Origin: Bacillus sp. F19
GTDB taxonomy: Bacteria > Bacillota > Bacilli > Bacillales > Bacillaceae
Reading direction: 5' to 3'
Length of the DNA stretch: 64,000 bases
Assembly: GCA_023823795.1 (NCBI GenBank)
Contig: CP085710.1
Coordinates: 2,382,001-2,446,000, forward strand
Part shown: positions 44,199 to 54,087 of the stretch, piece by piece
Numbering within the stretch: the first letter of the stretch is position 1
Layout: every line of letters starts with the position of its first letter
Made by a program: the position numbers and the translations under genes
Notes under the pieces: model-generated
The model's database searches: none
What the model was told of the DNA's origin: nothing
What the model saw: the letters and a program-made list of their open reading frames with translations, nothing else

Positions 44199-44273
44199 GA
44201 TTTTTGGATGGGAATTGATACGCCTAAAGATTTAGAAGATGCGAACAAAATTTGGGGGAAATATTCAACATAA
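44199..44273 (+). pseudogene. Nucleotidyltransferase C-terminal remnant
   Basis: Codons before a stop read FWMGIDTPKDLEDANKIWGK, like the WxDIDTPEDLExA segment of sugar-nucleotide and MobA-like transferases. No upstream part was found. A strong terminator follows 26 bp later. Confidence 0.5.
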
Positions 44274-44298
44274 TTCTTTAAAATGAAAGCAGTCAGTT

Positions 44299-44328
44299 AT
44301 GACTCCGGTATATGCCGGAGTCATTTTT
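44299..44328 (+). terminator. Strong terminator left from a lost gene
   Basis: ATGACTCCGG and CCGGAGTCAT pair perfectly around a 6-base loop, then TTTTAT. Confidence 0.8.
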
Positions 44329-44755
44329 ATTAGATAGTGAAATGAATAGACAGTTTACTGACTGTATTTTTTTATCCTTAGTTTTTAAAATACTATATTG
44401 TTTTTAATGATACATATAAAACCAAATTTTGGTACCTCCTAATTCTGACGTTTCGAAGATTAATATTACGCTTTAGTTTTACACTTGGTTATATTGTTCC
44501 AAGGATTGAAATGCACAAAATTCTTAATGTTAAAAATTATTTTATATTTGAAAATTATTAATTATTGAACTAATAACAGAATATCTTAACATAGTTGCTC
44601 TTTATTTATATTATGCATACCTTTTTATATGTGAATCCTCATATAAAATAGTCCAGCATAAAATATCTGAGCTAATTAACTTCTAAAATGAAAAAGGTAT
44701 CAATATTAGATAAATTGCAAACAAAAATCCGTAAATATAACACGGGAGGAATAGT

Positions 44756-45363
44756 ATGAATAATCATGAAGAAGAACTGAAAAATCAGGACAGACAAGAT
44801 GAGAAGAAAGGCGAAAAACTAAAGAAAAAAGAACTGAAAAAACAACAAAAAAAAGTGAAGAAAAAAGCTGAAAAACTAAAAAATGAAGAATTGAAACAAC
44901 AAAAAAAGGAGAAGGCTGCCGCAGAAAATAACGCTTTGGAAGAACAAGCACTCCTGCAACAGGCTGCTGATGCTGCATTAAAAGCAGAGGAGGAGTTAAA
45001 AAGCCAGGATTCTCATGTGTCACTAAATACGGCAAGAAAGGTAATTCGACAAAAAGCAAATACAAGAATTCATAAATCTGGAAACAGCAAAAAACAGGCG
45101 TTGGAAGAACAAGCACTCGTGCAACAGGCTGCCGATGCTGCATTAAAAGCAGAGGAGGAGTTAAAAAGCCAGGAACAGGCTGCTGCTGAAAAACAGGCGT
45201 TGAAAAACAAGCACTCGTGCAACAGGCTGCTGATGCTGCATTAAAAGCAGAAGAGGAGCTAAAAAGCCAGGATTCTCATGTTTCACAACATACAGCAAGA
45301 AAGGTAATTCCACAAAAAGCAAATACAAGAATTCATAAATCCGGAAACAGCAAAACCCCTTGA
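44756..45363 (+). pseudogene. Lys/Glu/Ala-rich repeat protein, frameshifted near its end
   Basis: The GGAGG-preceded ATG opens a frame of 162 codons ending at 45244. A one-base deletion at about 45204, in the third repeat, diverts it. The restored frame continues with the same repeat to a stop at 45363, about 202 residues in total. Residues 1-60 are almost only K, E, Q, D and L (coiled coil), followed by repeats of EEQALLQQAADAALKAEEEL alternating with DSHVS..TARKVI.QKANTRIHKSGNSK. There is no signal peptide. The function is unknown; a coat, exosporium or nucleic-acid-binding role is possible. Confidence 0.6.
44933..45354 (+). repeat. Tandem coding repeats
   Basis: A 73-76 bp unit occurs three times (44933-45008, 45099-45173, 45198-45270) and an 82-84 bp unit twice (45009-45090, 45271-45354). 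The copies are more than 90% alike, so the expansion is recent. Confidence 0.8.
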
Positions 45364-45369
45364 TTATGA

Positions 45370-45415
45370 ACTGCACCTCCAATTGTTAGATAATGTCTAA
45401 CAATTGGGGTACAGT
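45370..45415 (+). terminator. Long hairpin after the repeat protein gene
   Basis: CCAATTGTTAGA and TCTAACAATTGG pair perfectly around a 5-base loop, extended by ACTGCACC and GGTACAGT. Confidence 0.75.
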
Positions 45416-45557
45416 TCAATTGGTGTCAGGTTTTTTTTATAATTCTAAATATTTTATTGAGTAAAAAGGTTTTATAAGAGCAATCAGCGAATATCTCTGG
45501 ATGTAATAAACCTAAAAGGTTGTATGGTTAACGAATCTAGAATTATAAGAGAGAGAA

Positions 45558-45674
45558 ATGTGGGTGATAGAACACTTTGGAGTAGCTCCAAGCGAAAGAA
45601 AACTAACTGGTAATAAAACAAGCGTTAGTCGTTTGTTTCCCATTCATATACGCCAGGCCCAAAACTACGTATAA
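45558..45674 (+). other. Short open frame of 38 codons, unrecognised
   Basis: It reads MWVIEHFGVAPSERKLTGNK and more up to a stop, without a clear ribosome site. It may be a relic. The remainder of 45416-45692 holds nothing recognisable. Confidence 0.25.
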
Positions 45675-45692
45675 TTAGTAAAGAATTGCAGC

Positions 45693-45735
45693 AGTGTCTT
45701 TCTGAATTTTTCAGTGAGACACTTTCTCTTTATTT
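45693..45735 (+). terminator. Hairpin terminator upstream of the GntR gene
   Basis: AGTGTCT and AGACACT pair and enclose a second pairing of CTGAA with TTCAG, followed by TTCTCTTT. Confidence 0.6.
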
Positions 45736-45816
45736 TACTAGAGCTGAAAATTATCGTATATTAGAGAAGAAAAGAATGTAAAAAGCATTTGATGTTTGGG
45801 AGGGAATTTGCAGAAA

Positions 45817-46563
45817 ATGAAACTTGATACAAGTAAAGAGGCGGCACCCCTCTATATTCAGGTGAAGAATGATATCAAGAAGAAAATCGAAAACAAGGTT
45901 TGGAATCCAGGTGATAAAATACCTTCTGAATTAGAATTTTGTAAAACCTATGACGTCAGTAGAATTACTGTTAGGGAAGCCATTAATGAATTAGTTTGGG
46001 AAGAGTACGTAGTTAGAAAAAGACCGACAGGTACTTTCGTATTAGATCAAAAAGATCAGTTTGAAGAAAAAAATAACTATTATACATATGTTAAAGGCTT
46101 CACCTTTGAAATGAATGAACTAGGAAAAAAAGTAACTACTATAAAAGCAAAGATATCAATAGTCCAAGCAGACCAGCATGTTGCGAAGCAATTAAATATT
46201 TCTGCAGGGGAAAATGTATATGAGATAAGACGGGTACGAGGTACCGAAGATAATGTAATGGTCTATTTTAAAACGTTTATTAAAACAACTGTTATTTTAC
46301 CAACAGACCCAAAGGATTATTATGGATCGTTATCCAAAATGTTAAATGAAAAAGGTATTCACATTTCGAAGATTAAAGAATATCTAGAAGCAGTAAAGCC
46401 AACGGAAGAAGTAATAGGGGAATTAAATATTGCAGAAGATATTCCAGTCCTAAAACGGGTAAAAAAAACTTTTTGTAAAGATGTTGATTTTGCAGAATAT
46501 ACAGAATGCTATTATAATGGAGACCAATATCGTTATTATATTGACGTTAATTCGACCATTTAA
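45817..46563 (+). CDS. GntR-family regulator, HutC/UTRA subgroup
   Basis: 248 aa. The winged HTH spans about residues 9-75 (PLYIQVKNDIKKKIENKVWN, ISRITVREAINELVWEEYV-type positions) and the UTRA ligand domain about 95-240. UTRA members such as NagR bind amino-sugar phosphates. The ATG at 45817 follows GGGAGGG by 12 bases; a TTG nine bases upstream is an alternative. It lies in the glycan island between relics and before the GH92 gene, so it may control the mannosidase or amino-sugar genes. Confidence 0.9.
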   Translation: MKLDTSKEAAPLYIQVKNDIKKKIENKVWNPGDKIPSELEFCKTYDVSRITVREAINELVWEEYVVRKRPTGTFVLDQKDQFEEKNNYYTYVKGFTFEMNELGKKVTTIKAKISIVQADQHVAKQLNISAGENVYEIRRVRGTEDNVMVYFKTFIKTTVILPTDPKDYYGSLSKMLNEKGIHISKIKEYLEAVKPTEEVIGELNIAEDIPVLKRVKKTFCKDVDFAEYTECYYNGDQYRYYIDVNSTI

Positions 46564-46660
46564 GGAGAAATACAAAATTTCAAAAAAATGTATTGCAATA
46601 GATATTTTTTGGGGCATTCTATTATCATAACATTATGATGTTGAATATCTTTTTTCTTTA

Positions 46661-47176
46661 ATGATCGAATATCAGTTAGCTGCCATCTCTACTCCAGAGA
46701 TGAATGAAAGTGATGAAATCATACATGGAAGAAAAGCAAAAGATTGGGTTTATGGATATAATGTCAATAGCGATGGAACAGACATCAATCAAAATCGTAT
46801 CCATCCAGTCTATAATGCAGCTGCAACCGGTGTAAACAGCTCGATTGTTAATAGCTTAGTTGGCGAAAAACTTTCACTAGCTGCAAAATACAATTTGGAC
46901 AATCTTTATAGTGGATTATCTGAAGCAACTTTACATCTCCACCGTATGATGCGCCGGGTGGAACAATTTATATAAAAGATTCTGGCGAAATATATTATCC
47001 TCAAGGTACGGACTGGGGCAATGATGTATTTGCCAATATTGATATTTCTGCTTACGTAAATGGATATGATAAAGATGCAAAAAAAATGGGCAGAATTACA
47101 TGCAAATAAAATATTAGAACAACAAGGTCGCCATAAAGATGGTCATACATATGAGAAGTATCTCCAGAAGAACTAA
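46661..47176 (+). pseudogene. Frameshifted remnant of a large, probably carbohydrate-active protein
   Basis: The first frame (to 46975) gives KDWVYGYNVNSDGTDINQNR and YNAAATGVNSSIVNSLVGEK. A shift near 46940 continues PPYDAPGGTIYIKDSGEIYY and GTDWGNDVFANIDI. A second shift near 47088 continues AELHANKILEQQGRHKDGHT. Such sequence occurs in large secreted proteins of Paenibacillus-like bacteria; I cannot name the family. At least two frameshifts and a missing N-terminus make it non-functional. Confidence 0.55.
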
Positions 47177-47626
47177 CATTTGAAAAGATTCTTAGACTCA
47201 ATATTTTACAATTTTGAATATTCGTTAAATCCTGTATATACAGGATTTAAATTTTGAATTATATAGTTATAACAATATATCGATATTACAAAATGTTCAC
47301 ATTGGATTTACACTCTATTAATATTTATCACTTACCATTAAGCAGAAAAGCAAATTTGATTCTGAAGGGGGGGGTTCAAATGATAATGTTTGGTCGTTTG
47401 TAAAAAAGTTGCACCGTTTATAAAAAAGATTGATTAAAATACAGTACATATTTTATAAGAACATTGATAAATCAAGGTATGAATATTTTTTGTTCGAACT
47501 TTATTCTAAAAATGTTGTCTGAAACATGAGAGGATTAAAGGATTTGATCAACTTTTTTCAAAAAATAAACTTCGTCGTATTGATAAATTAATGTTCATAG
47601 CGTATTTTAAATCAAAATTTTTTACA
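47177..47626. other. Non-coding stretch
   Basis: Very AT-rich. A G8 run occurs at about 47366. No gene or clear signal was seen. Confidence 0.4.
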
Positions 47627-48750
47627 AGGCAACACTTGCTACGCTTAGGGGTCCGTCCTCGGTTCAGACAGGATCTTCATTCAGCACCAATTTCGGCTTT
47701 GACAATGATAGCGCAAATTCCGCGGTATATGTGGCGGATATCTTATTAAGCTTTGGTACCAATGCCATTGATTTTGTATCGGTGGAACCGTTAAAGCCCG
47801 GATTTACAGTGTCGAATTATAGCTGCTAGCCAAGGCGTAACATTTAGTTGCTTAATCTTACAAAATTTCAATTAATGCTTAAAGTTCCCAAGTTAAACAC
47901 GGCAGCTTAACGATTGATTCATACAGATCCGGAGAAGATGCAGCGTTTGACACTTACACTATTATCAGAAATGATAGCAAACCTAATGCGGTTGAAGAAT
48001 TAGTGGCAAACAAAAATGATAATGGAGATATTGTACTTTCTTGGAGAAAGCCAATGGAATCCGACGATAAGGACCTTACACGCGGCATCCGAATTATTGA
48101 GAAACACGGTCGCTTAGGGTCAAATTGGAATGTCTATGTTCCAGTAGAAGCAGAGAAGAACAACTATCAATATACTGTGAAGGATGTCAAAGCTGGTCAA
48201 GCCTATGATTTTGTAGTCAAAGCGGTGGATGAGCGCGACAATTCAACTCCTAGCTTCGTAAACCACAGAGTCTATTAAACCTATGGCACCAACCAATCCT
48301 AAGGTTGACGATGGATTTAATACATATGGCTGGACGGATGTCCCTGGATATTCGGAACCAACAGATTATGAATACAGTGTCAACAATGGTCAGACATGGA
48401 AGCAAGTAACCAATCCACAGCCTGCCGGGGATGGCGAAATCTGAACTGGTGCAGTGCAGGTTCGGGTAAAATTCAGTGAAGAGACAGGAGACCCTGCAGG
48501 TTTGCCATTGAAATCGAATAAAGATTTTACCGAAAACAATGTTCACGATGTGTATTTTGTAGAGGGTACCTTGACTAGAGGTAATGAGCTAGCAGTGAAT
48601 GTGAAAATTAATCAACAAGCTGCTTACAGTGATGACGCATATGTGGTATTCGAGCTGTTTAAGGGCAATAGATCAATGATGATCAATGCAATCCCTATTC
48701 ATCAAAGCTCGATGGAAGTCACTCAGTATCTTAATATAAGAGGATCTTAA
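47627..48750 (+). pseudogene. Decayed cohesin-like and fibronectin type III modules of a secreted protein
   Basis: Successive frames encode GPSSVQTGSSFSTNFGFDND with VADILLSFG and FVSVEPLKPGF (cohesin-like, about 47640-47826). An Fn3-like region follows at about 47990-48278 (GDIVLSWRKPME, AYDFVVKAVDERDNST). Then come a TDYEYSVNNGQTWKQV segment and a beta-rich end to 48750. Stops and shifts separate the parts. It was probably the C-terminal half of the protein whose remnant starts at 46661. Confidence 0.6.
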
Positions 48751-48883
48751 TACAAGGTTAAAGTATTTGTGTTCCAACAGTGACATTCCTGTCCATTTGG
48801 CAGAACACTCGTGCTTAAGTAAAAGATAGAACTATAGGTGAATAAAAGATTCATAATTAATGATATTGGGAGGACAGATTAAA

Positions 48884-51800
48884 ATGGGAAAAAAGCTTTT
48901 ATCCATGTTTATGATCGTATTGATTCTATTGACTATGATGGAACCATTATCGTCGGACTCCGTTATGGCAGTATCCGAATCCCATCCGCAGGAATCAAAG
49001 ACAACGAATGTGGCTTTGAATGCGAAGGCGACAGCCAGCGGTCAATGTAATGAATATGAAAACCCTAGTTTTGCCGTGGATGGCAGAACCGATACGAAGT
49101 GGTGTGACAATTCTGGTACTCCTCAGAAATGGCTAGAGTTGGATTTGGGCAAAGAATACAACATTAACCAATGGGTTGTACAAAATGCTTGTATTGGTGA
49201 ATCAAAAAATTGTCCTTACTGGAATACCAATTCATTTCGTTTGCAGATGAGTGAAGACGGAAAGACCTGGGAAGATATCGATGTTGTAAAGGATAACTAT
49301 CAGACAATCGTTGACAGATACGTCCCTACGTTTAAAGCTCGTTATATTAGGCTCTATCTAGATAGACCTTCCACTCAAGACTCAAACGCTAGGATTTACG
49401 AGTTAGAATTGTATGGCACAGATGTAGAACAAACGCCTGTTTATCCGGAGATTAACAAAAAACCTGTAGATTATGTCGATCCATTTATCAACACATTAGG
49501 CGATAATGGCCAGACGAATCCTGGTCCAACAACGCCGTTCGGTCTAGTATCATTGGGACCGGATTCCGATGGTGGGGCATTTAGTGGATATTATTATCAA
49601 GATAAATATCTGAAAGGGTTTTCACACCTTCGATTCAGCGGTGTCGGCTGCAGCGGTGCAGGTGGAAATATCTTGATGAAGCCTGGGATCGGTTCGTTTA
49701 CGAATGACAGCAAAAAATATAAAGAGAAGTACGACAAAAACAGTGAGGAAGCATCACCTGGCTATTATAAAGTGAAACTTGAATCCGACATTGAAGTGGA
49801 ACTGACTGCTTCGAAGCGTGTAGGATTCCATAAATATAAGTTTCCTAAATCACAAGATGGGTATGTGCTAATTGATCTAGCAAACTCATATGCAGGGATG
49901 CTAGATGCTAGTCTTAAGGTTGAAAATAACAATGAAATATCAGGCTATATTACAGGAAAAAATGTATGTGGTCATGGCTACTATAAAATGTATTATTCTA
50001 TTCAGTTTGATCAAGATTTCGACTCCTATCAGTCTTGGTCTGGCGATGCTGTCGGAGACGATGAGAGTCGCAGCGGCACAAAGATTGGGGTATTTGCAAA
50101 ATTTGACACAAACAAAAATCAGGAGATAAAAGCAAAAGTTGGTCTTTCTCCAATTAGTGTAGAAGAGGCAAAATATGAAAGAGATCATGATATTCCGAAT
50201 TGGAATTTTGACCAGCAACGGAGCAAAACGAGAAAAATTTGGAGTAAGCTTCTAAACAAGGTGGAAATCACCGACAACGATGAGGAAAACAAGACGATTT
50301 TCTATACGCAGCTGTATCACTCCTTCCTTCACCCAAATAATGTCACAAGCTCAAAAGGCGAGTTCCGAGCGGCAAGGGATGAGAATACGATTCGCAGCAC
50401 CTCTGAGTTTGGCAAGGACTTTGAATATTACTCAGGCTGGACGACATGGGATGATTTTAGGAAATACTCCTTGTATTCAATACTTGCTCCTCAGGAGTTT
50501 GATAATATTGTGAAATCTATGGTGGATGTATATAAGACTAGGGGCTCCTATGTCCAGTGGGGGCAAGGGTACTGGCCAAGTCCGACTGTACGGAATGAAT
50601 TTAACGGTGCGGTAATCCTTGATGCTTATACAAAAGGATTTGATGATTTCGACGCGTATACGGCTCTTCAAGGGATGGCTGTCGATACAGATCATTATGT
50701 TCCTAATAAAGTATCCGGAGCACTAGAGAAAGCATACAGTGCTTATTACCCGATGAAGCTAGCTTCTCTTCTTGGAGACAAGGCAACCTATTTGAAATAC
50801 CGGGAAATTGCGTTGTCTTATCAGGATCTCTGGAACCCAACACAGAAGGATGACCAACAAAATGTACGAGGATTTTTTACGCCGAATGCAGAAACAGTTG
50901 CAAGCGTTTCAAAGATCAATGAATTTGCTTATCAAGGAAATCTGTGGCATTACCGATGGTTCGTTCCGCATGATGTCCAAGGTCTGGCCAAACTAAGGGG
51001 GAGCTCTGAAAAGTTAGCTGATGACCTAGAGTATTTCTTTGAAATTGATGAATATATGGCAATCAACGAACCGGATATTCAAGCGCCGTATATGTTTAAT
51101 TATTTGGGCAAGCCTTATTTAACCCAGAAATATGTGAGAGAATACACGACGGAAGTAGTTACACAAAAGTACCATAACCATGGATTGTATGCTTTGCCGA
51201 TCAAATCACGTGTATACCGTGCTGATCCAGAGGGGTATTTGCCTTCGATGGATGATGATGCCGGGGCAATGTCTTCCTGGTTCGTGTATAGCGCAATGGG
51301 GTTATTCCCTGGAAATCCCGGAGACCCTTACTATATGATCGGTTCGCCTATCTTCTCTGAAATGACATTGCATCTTGAGAAAGGGAAGTCATTTACGATA
51401 AAGGCAAACGATGTATCTAGTAAAAATCGCTATATTCAAGAGGCGAAGCTGAACGGGAAAAGCTTTGATCAGGCATGGATCAGCTACGAGGATATTATGA
51501 AAGGCGGAAAACTAGAATTCCAAATGGGCTCAACCCCGAACAAAGAATGGGGAGCTGATCCAAGTAAAACTCCTCCTGCTACGGATTTCACAAAAGAGGT
51601 CGATCTTAAATTAAACAGCATCACTGCGCCTGCTGACATAACAGGGTTGACAACCGGAACGGCGAAGACAGCGGACGCCCTTGGATTGCCAAAGACAGTA
51701 GACTTGGTTACCGATTCAGGCAGCTTGAATGGGGTGGCCAAGGTGACATGGAATGTAGATGCTTCAGACTATGATCCTACGGTAAAGACTGTACAGACCT

Positions 51801-52327
51801 TTACTGTAAATGGAACTGTAATTTTGCCAAATGGGGTGGAAAATCCCAATAACGTCCCTTTGACAACAAGCATTAAAGTAACGGTTAATGTTAATAAGAT
51901 CCCTCAGTCTCAAATGACGGCAACGGCGACAAGTCAGGAAACGATTGGTGAAAATAATTCAGCATCCATGGCGATTGACGGAAATTCACAAACTTTTTGG
52001 CATACAAAGTGGGATAAATCTGATGTTCTCCCCCAATCGATCACCTTAAATCTTGGAGGAACTTACGCAATCGATAAGGTCGCGTATTTACCAAGGCCAT
52101 CAGGCAGCAACGGAAATATTACAGGATATAACGTTTATGTAAGTACAGATGGAGTGACCTTTACTAAAGTTGCAAGCGGAACTTGGGCAAACGACAATGC
52201 GGAGAAAGTAGCAACTTTTGATCCGACAGAAGCATCGTATGTCAAGCTCGAAGCAACGGCGGGTACTGGCGGCTTTGCATCGGCCGCGGAGATTAGCGTC
52301 CTTGAAACAGTAACTGTAAAGAATTAG
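48884..52327 (+). CDS. Secreted GH92 alpha-mannosidase with carbohydrate-binding modules
   Basis: 1147 aa: signal peptide (about 1-32), N-terminal F5/8C domain (about 45-185), GH92 (about 200-890), an Ig-like BIG_4-type domain (about 905-1000) and a C-terminal F5/8C domain (about 1005-1145). GH92 signs are YVDPFINTLGD, TTPFGLVSLGPDS and SMDDDAGAMSSWFVYSAMG (acidic catalytic area). GH92 enzymes are calcium-dependent exo-alpha-mannosidases that trim N-glycans or fungal mannans. The ATG at 48884 follows GGGAGG. It lies within degraded modular DNA. Confidence 0.92.
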   Translation: MGKKLLSMFMIVLILLTMMEPLSSDSVMAVSESHPQESKTTNVALNAKATASGQCNEYENPSFAVDGRTDTKWCDNSGTPQKWLELDLGKEYNINQWVVQNACIGESKNCPYWNTNSFRLQMSEDGKTWEDIDVVKDNYQTIVDRYVPTFKARYIRLYLDRPSTQDSNARIYELELYGTDVEQTPVYPEINKKPVDYVDPFINTLGDNGQTNPGPTTPFGLVSLGPDSDGGAFSGYYYQDKYLKGFSHLRFSGVGCSGAGGNILMKPGIGSFTNDSKKYKEKYDKNSEEASPGYYKVKLESDIEVELTASKRVGFHKYKFPKSQDGYVLIDLANSYAGMLDASLKVENNNEISGYITGKNVCGHGYYKMYYSIQFDQDFDSYQSWSGDAVGDDESRSGTKIGVFAKFDTNKNQEIKAKVGLSPISVEEAKYERDHDIPNWNFDQQRSKTRKIWSKLLNKVEITDNDEENKTIFYTQLYHSFLHPNNVTSSKGEFRAARDENTIRSTSEFGKDFEYYSGWTTWDDFRKYSLYSILAPQEFDNIVKSMVDVYKTRGSYVQWGQGYWPSPTVRNEFNGAVILDAYTKGFDDFDAYTALQGMAVDTDHYVPNKVSGALEKAYSAYYPMKLASLLGDKATYLKYREIALSYQDLWNPTQKDDQQNVRGFFTPNAETVASVSKINEFAYQGNLWHYRWFVPHDVQGLAKLRGSSEKLADDLEYFFEIDEYMAINEPDIQAPYMFNYLGKPYLTQKYVREYTTEVVTQKYHNHGLYALPIKSRVYRADPEGYLPSMDDDAGAMSSWFVYSAMGLFPGNPGDPYYMIGSPIFSEMTLHLEKGKSFTIKANDVSSKNRYIQEAKLNGKSFDQAWISYEDIMKGGKLEFQMGSTPNKEWGADPSKTPPATDFTKEVDLKLNSITAPADITGLTTGTAKTADALGLPKTVDLVTDSGSLNGVAKVTWNVDASDYDPTVKTVQTFTVNGTVILPNGVENPNNVPLTTSIKVTVNVNKIPQSQMTATATSQETIGENNSASMAIDGNSQTFWHTKWDKSDVLPQSITLNLGGTYAIDKVAYLPRPSGSNGNITGYNVYVSTDGVTFTKVASGTWANDNAEKVATFDPTEASYVKLEATAGTGGFASAAEISVLETVTVKN

Positions 52328-52330
52328 CTT

Positions 52331-52790
52331 CTAAAAAAGAATTTATTGTATTGAATTCTGAATTTGAAGATGAGATTGCAGGTGAATTTGCTAAAGGAGA
52401 GGTTCAGGTAAGAGTGAAGGCCGACGAGAACAAAAACCGCCTGGCAGGGAAAGTGCTTGTTTCAGATCAAGCTTATTCTTACGACTAACTATGGAACGTC
52501 TACGAGTTAGATGGGAAGGTAACATGAAGGTTAATGTGAGCGGTTCATTAACTGCCGACTATGACGGTTCTGCAGTAGTTGTTTATCAAATATTAAATGG
52601 TAATAAACCGTATCGACCATTCGTGATCAAGGAGGTCGAGAAATTTCGAGGCTGTGGAGATAGGAAGAAAGGGTTCAAGCCCTTTCTTTGTGAGAGACTC
52701 CAAATGTTCGGAAAGTTCCTTATCGATGTAAAGGCCGATGTTGTAAGATCTGTTCAGTGGGAGAAAGCGAAGAATGGAGTCAGATTTTAG
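52331..52790 (+). pseudogene. Remnant of a modular secreted protein
   Basis: One frame gives EDEIAGEFAKGEVQVRVKAD up to a stop near 52488, and another gives VNVSGSLTADYDGSAVVVYQ. The second part resembles the end of the relic at 48.6 kb (AVNVKINQQAAYSDDAYVVF), so both may stem from one duplicated module. Confidence 0.45.
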
Positions 52791-52926
52791 CTGAGGATGT
52801 GCTACAAGTGAATCAAAAAATGGCATCTTCATAACCAAAATGTAATTGTTTTTTACATTAGTTAAATAAAACCTATATATTAACTCTGTACAATTATGCT
52901 TGAGATCTAAGAGAGGTGAGGATGAA

Positions 52927-53784
52927 ATGAGAAAGGTATCGTTCATGTTGGCTGTTATGGTTTTAGTTGTGTCACTATCATCTTTAGTCGGGAATGCTTT
53001 TGCCGAAGAGCAGGAATTCCCGCGCGGAAAATCGGTTAATGTCAATGTTATGTCTTATAATATTCATCACGGCGAAGGGGTAGACGGCGTTTTGGATTTG
53101 GAACGAATTGCAAGTATCATTGAAGAGGGGGAAGCCGATATTGTTGGTCTGCAGGAAGTGGACAACCATTTTTCCGATCGCAGTGACTTTCAAGATCAGG
53201 CAAAATGGCTGGCAAACCGGCTTGGAATGTTTTATACATATGCCGCAAACCTTGACTACGAACCGTTAAATGAAGGTGAGCCACGTCGCCAGTATGGGAC
53301 AGCCATTTTAAGCAAGTACCCAATTTTAAAATCTGAAAATCACCTGCTGCCTAAAATTGGAAATACAGAACAGCGAGGACTGTCGGAAGTGACCATCAAC
53401 GTGAAAGGGAATCACCTTCATGCTTATAACACACATCTATCACATCTGACTTCAGCTGAACGTCAAATCCAAATGGAGGAAGTTATCCAGATTACTGGTG
53501 AATCAAAAGGGCCAAAAGTTATTATGGGTGATTTGAATGCGACACCTGAAAGTAACGAAATGAAGCTAATGTATTCCAATTATATTGATGCATTTGCAAA
53601 TCAAAATGAGGCATACACTTTTCCTGCGGAAAACCCAACAAAAAGAATCGATTATATTTTTACCTCAAATAATATTGAAACAAATGGTGCCCGGGTGATT
53701 GACACTCTTGCATCAGATCATCTTCCATTGATGACTACGATTGTGCTGGATCGGGCTGAGCCTTTTAATAATGGAGAAAAGTAA
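52927..53784 (+). CDS. Secreted endonuclease/exonuclease/phosphatase (EEP) family protein
   Basis: 285 aa. A signal peptide spans residues 1-26 (cut after AFAEE). EEP landmarks are VMSYNIHHGEG (Asn), GLQEVDNH (metal-binding Glu), THLSH (His), MGDLNATPES (Asp, Asn) and the final SDHLPLM (Asp-His). The family includes DNases, sphingomyelinases and inositol phosphatases; the substrate is undefined. The ATG at 52927 follows GAGGTGAGG. It is the last gene of the glycan island and may remove phosphate groups from glycans or scavenge phosphate. Confidence 0.88.
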   Translation: MRKVSFMLAVMVLVVSLSSLVGNAFAEEQEFPRGKSVNVNVMSYNIHHGEGVDGVLDLERIASIIEEGEADIVGLQEVDNHFSDRSDFQDQAKWLANRLGMFYTYAANLDYEPLNEGEPRRQYGTAILSKYPILKSENHLLPKIGNTEQRGLSEVTINVKGNHLHAYNTHLSHLTSAERQIQMEEVIQITGESKGPKVIMGDLNATPESNEMKLMYSNYIDAFANQNEAYTFPAENPTKRIDYIFTSNNIETNGARVIDTLASDHLPLMTTIVLDRAEPFNNGEK

Positions 53785-53787
53785 TTC

Positions 53788-53822
53788 GGGGTCCCTTCGC
53801 TTTTTGCGAGGGGCTTTTTTAA
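53788..53822 (+). terminator. Terminator after the EEP gene
   Basis: CCCTTCGC and GCGAGGGG pair (one G-T) around TTTTT, followed by CTTTTTT. The stretch from here to 54087 has no recognisable gene. Confidence 0.8.
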
Positions 53823-54087
53823 AACGTGCAATCTGTCAGGTTAAATAAGAAAAAATTTTCAATTTTACCCTAATTATTTAAATGGTAAAAAGGGTAAATG
53901 ATTTTTAATTTTTTTTGCTAAATCAGCTAATAGAATCTAATGTGTTATTCAATTAAAGGGCACGATTGTGAAAGATCCTAACTAAATATTTAAACGACTT
54001 TAATGTTATATTTTTAGTTTACGGTGGATGAATTTGCTAGTCGAATTTTGCTTAGCGTATGTTTTTCGCGAAATGTTGGTGAGACCC

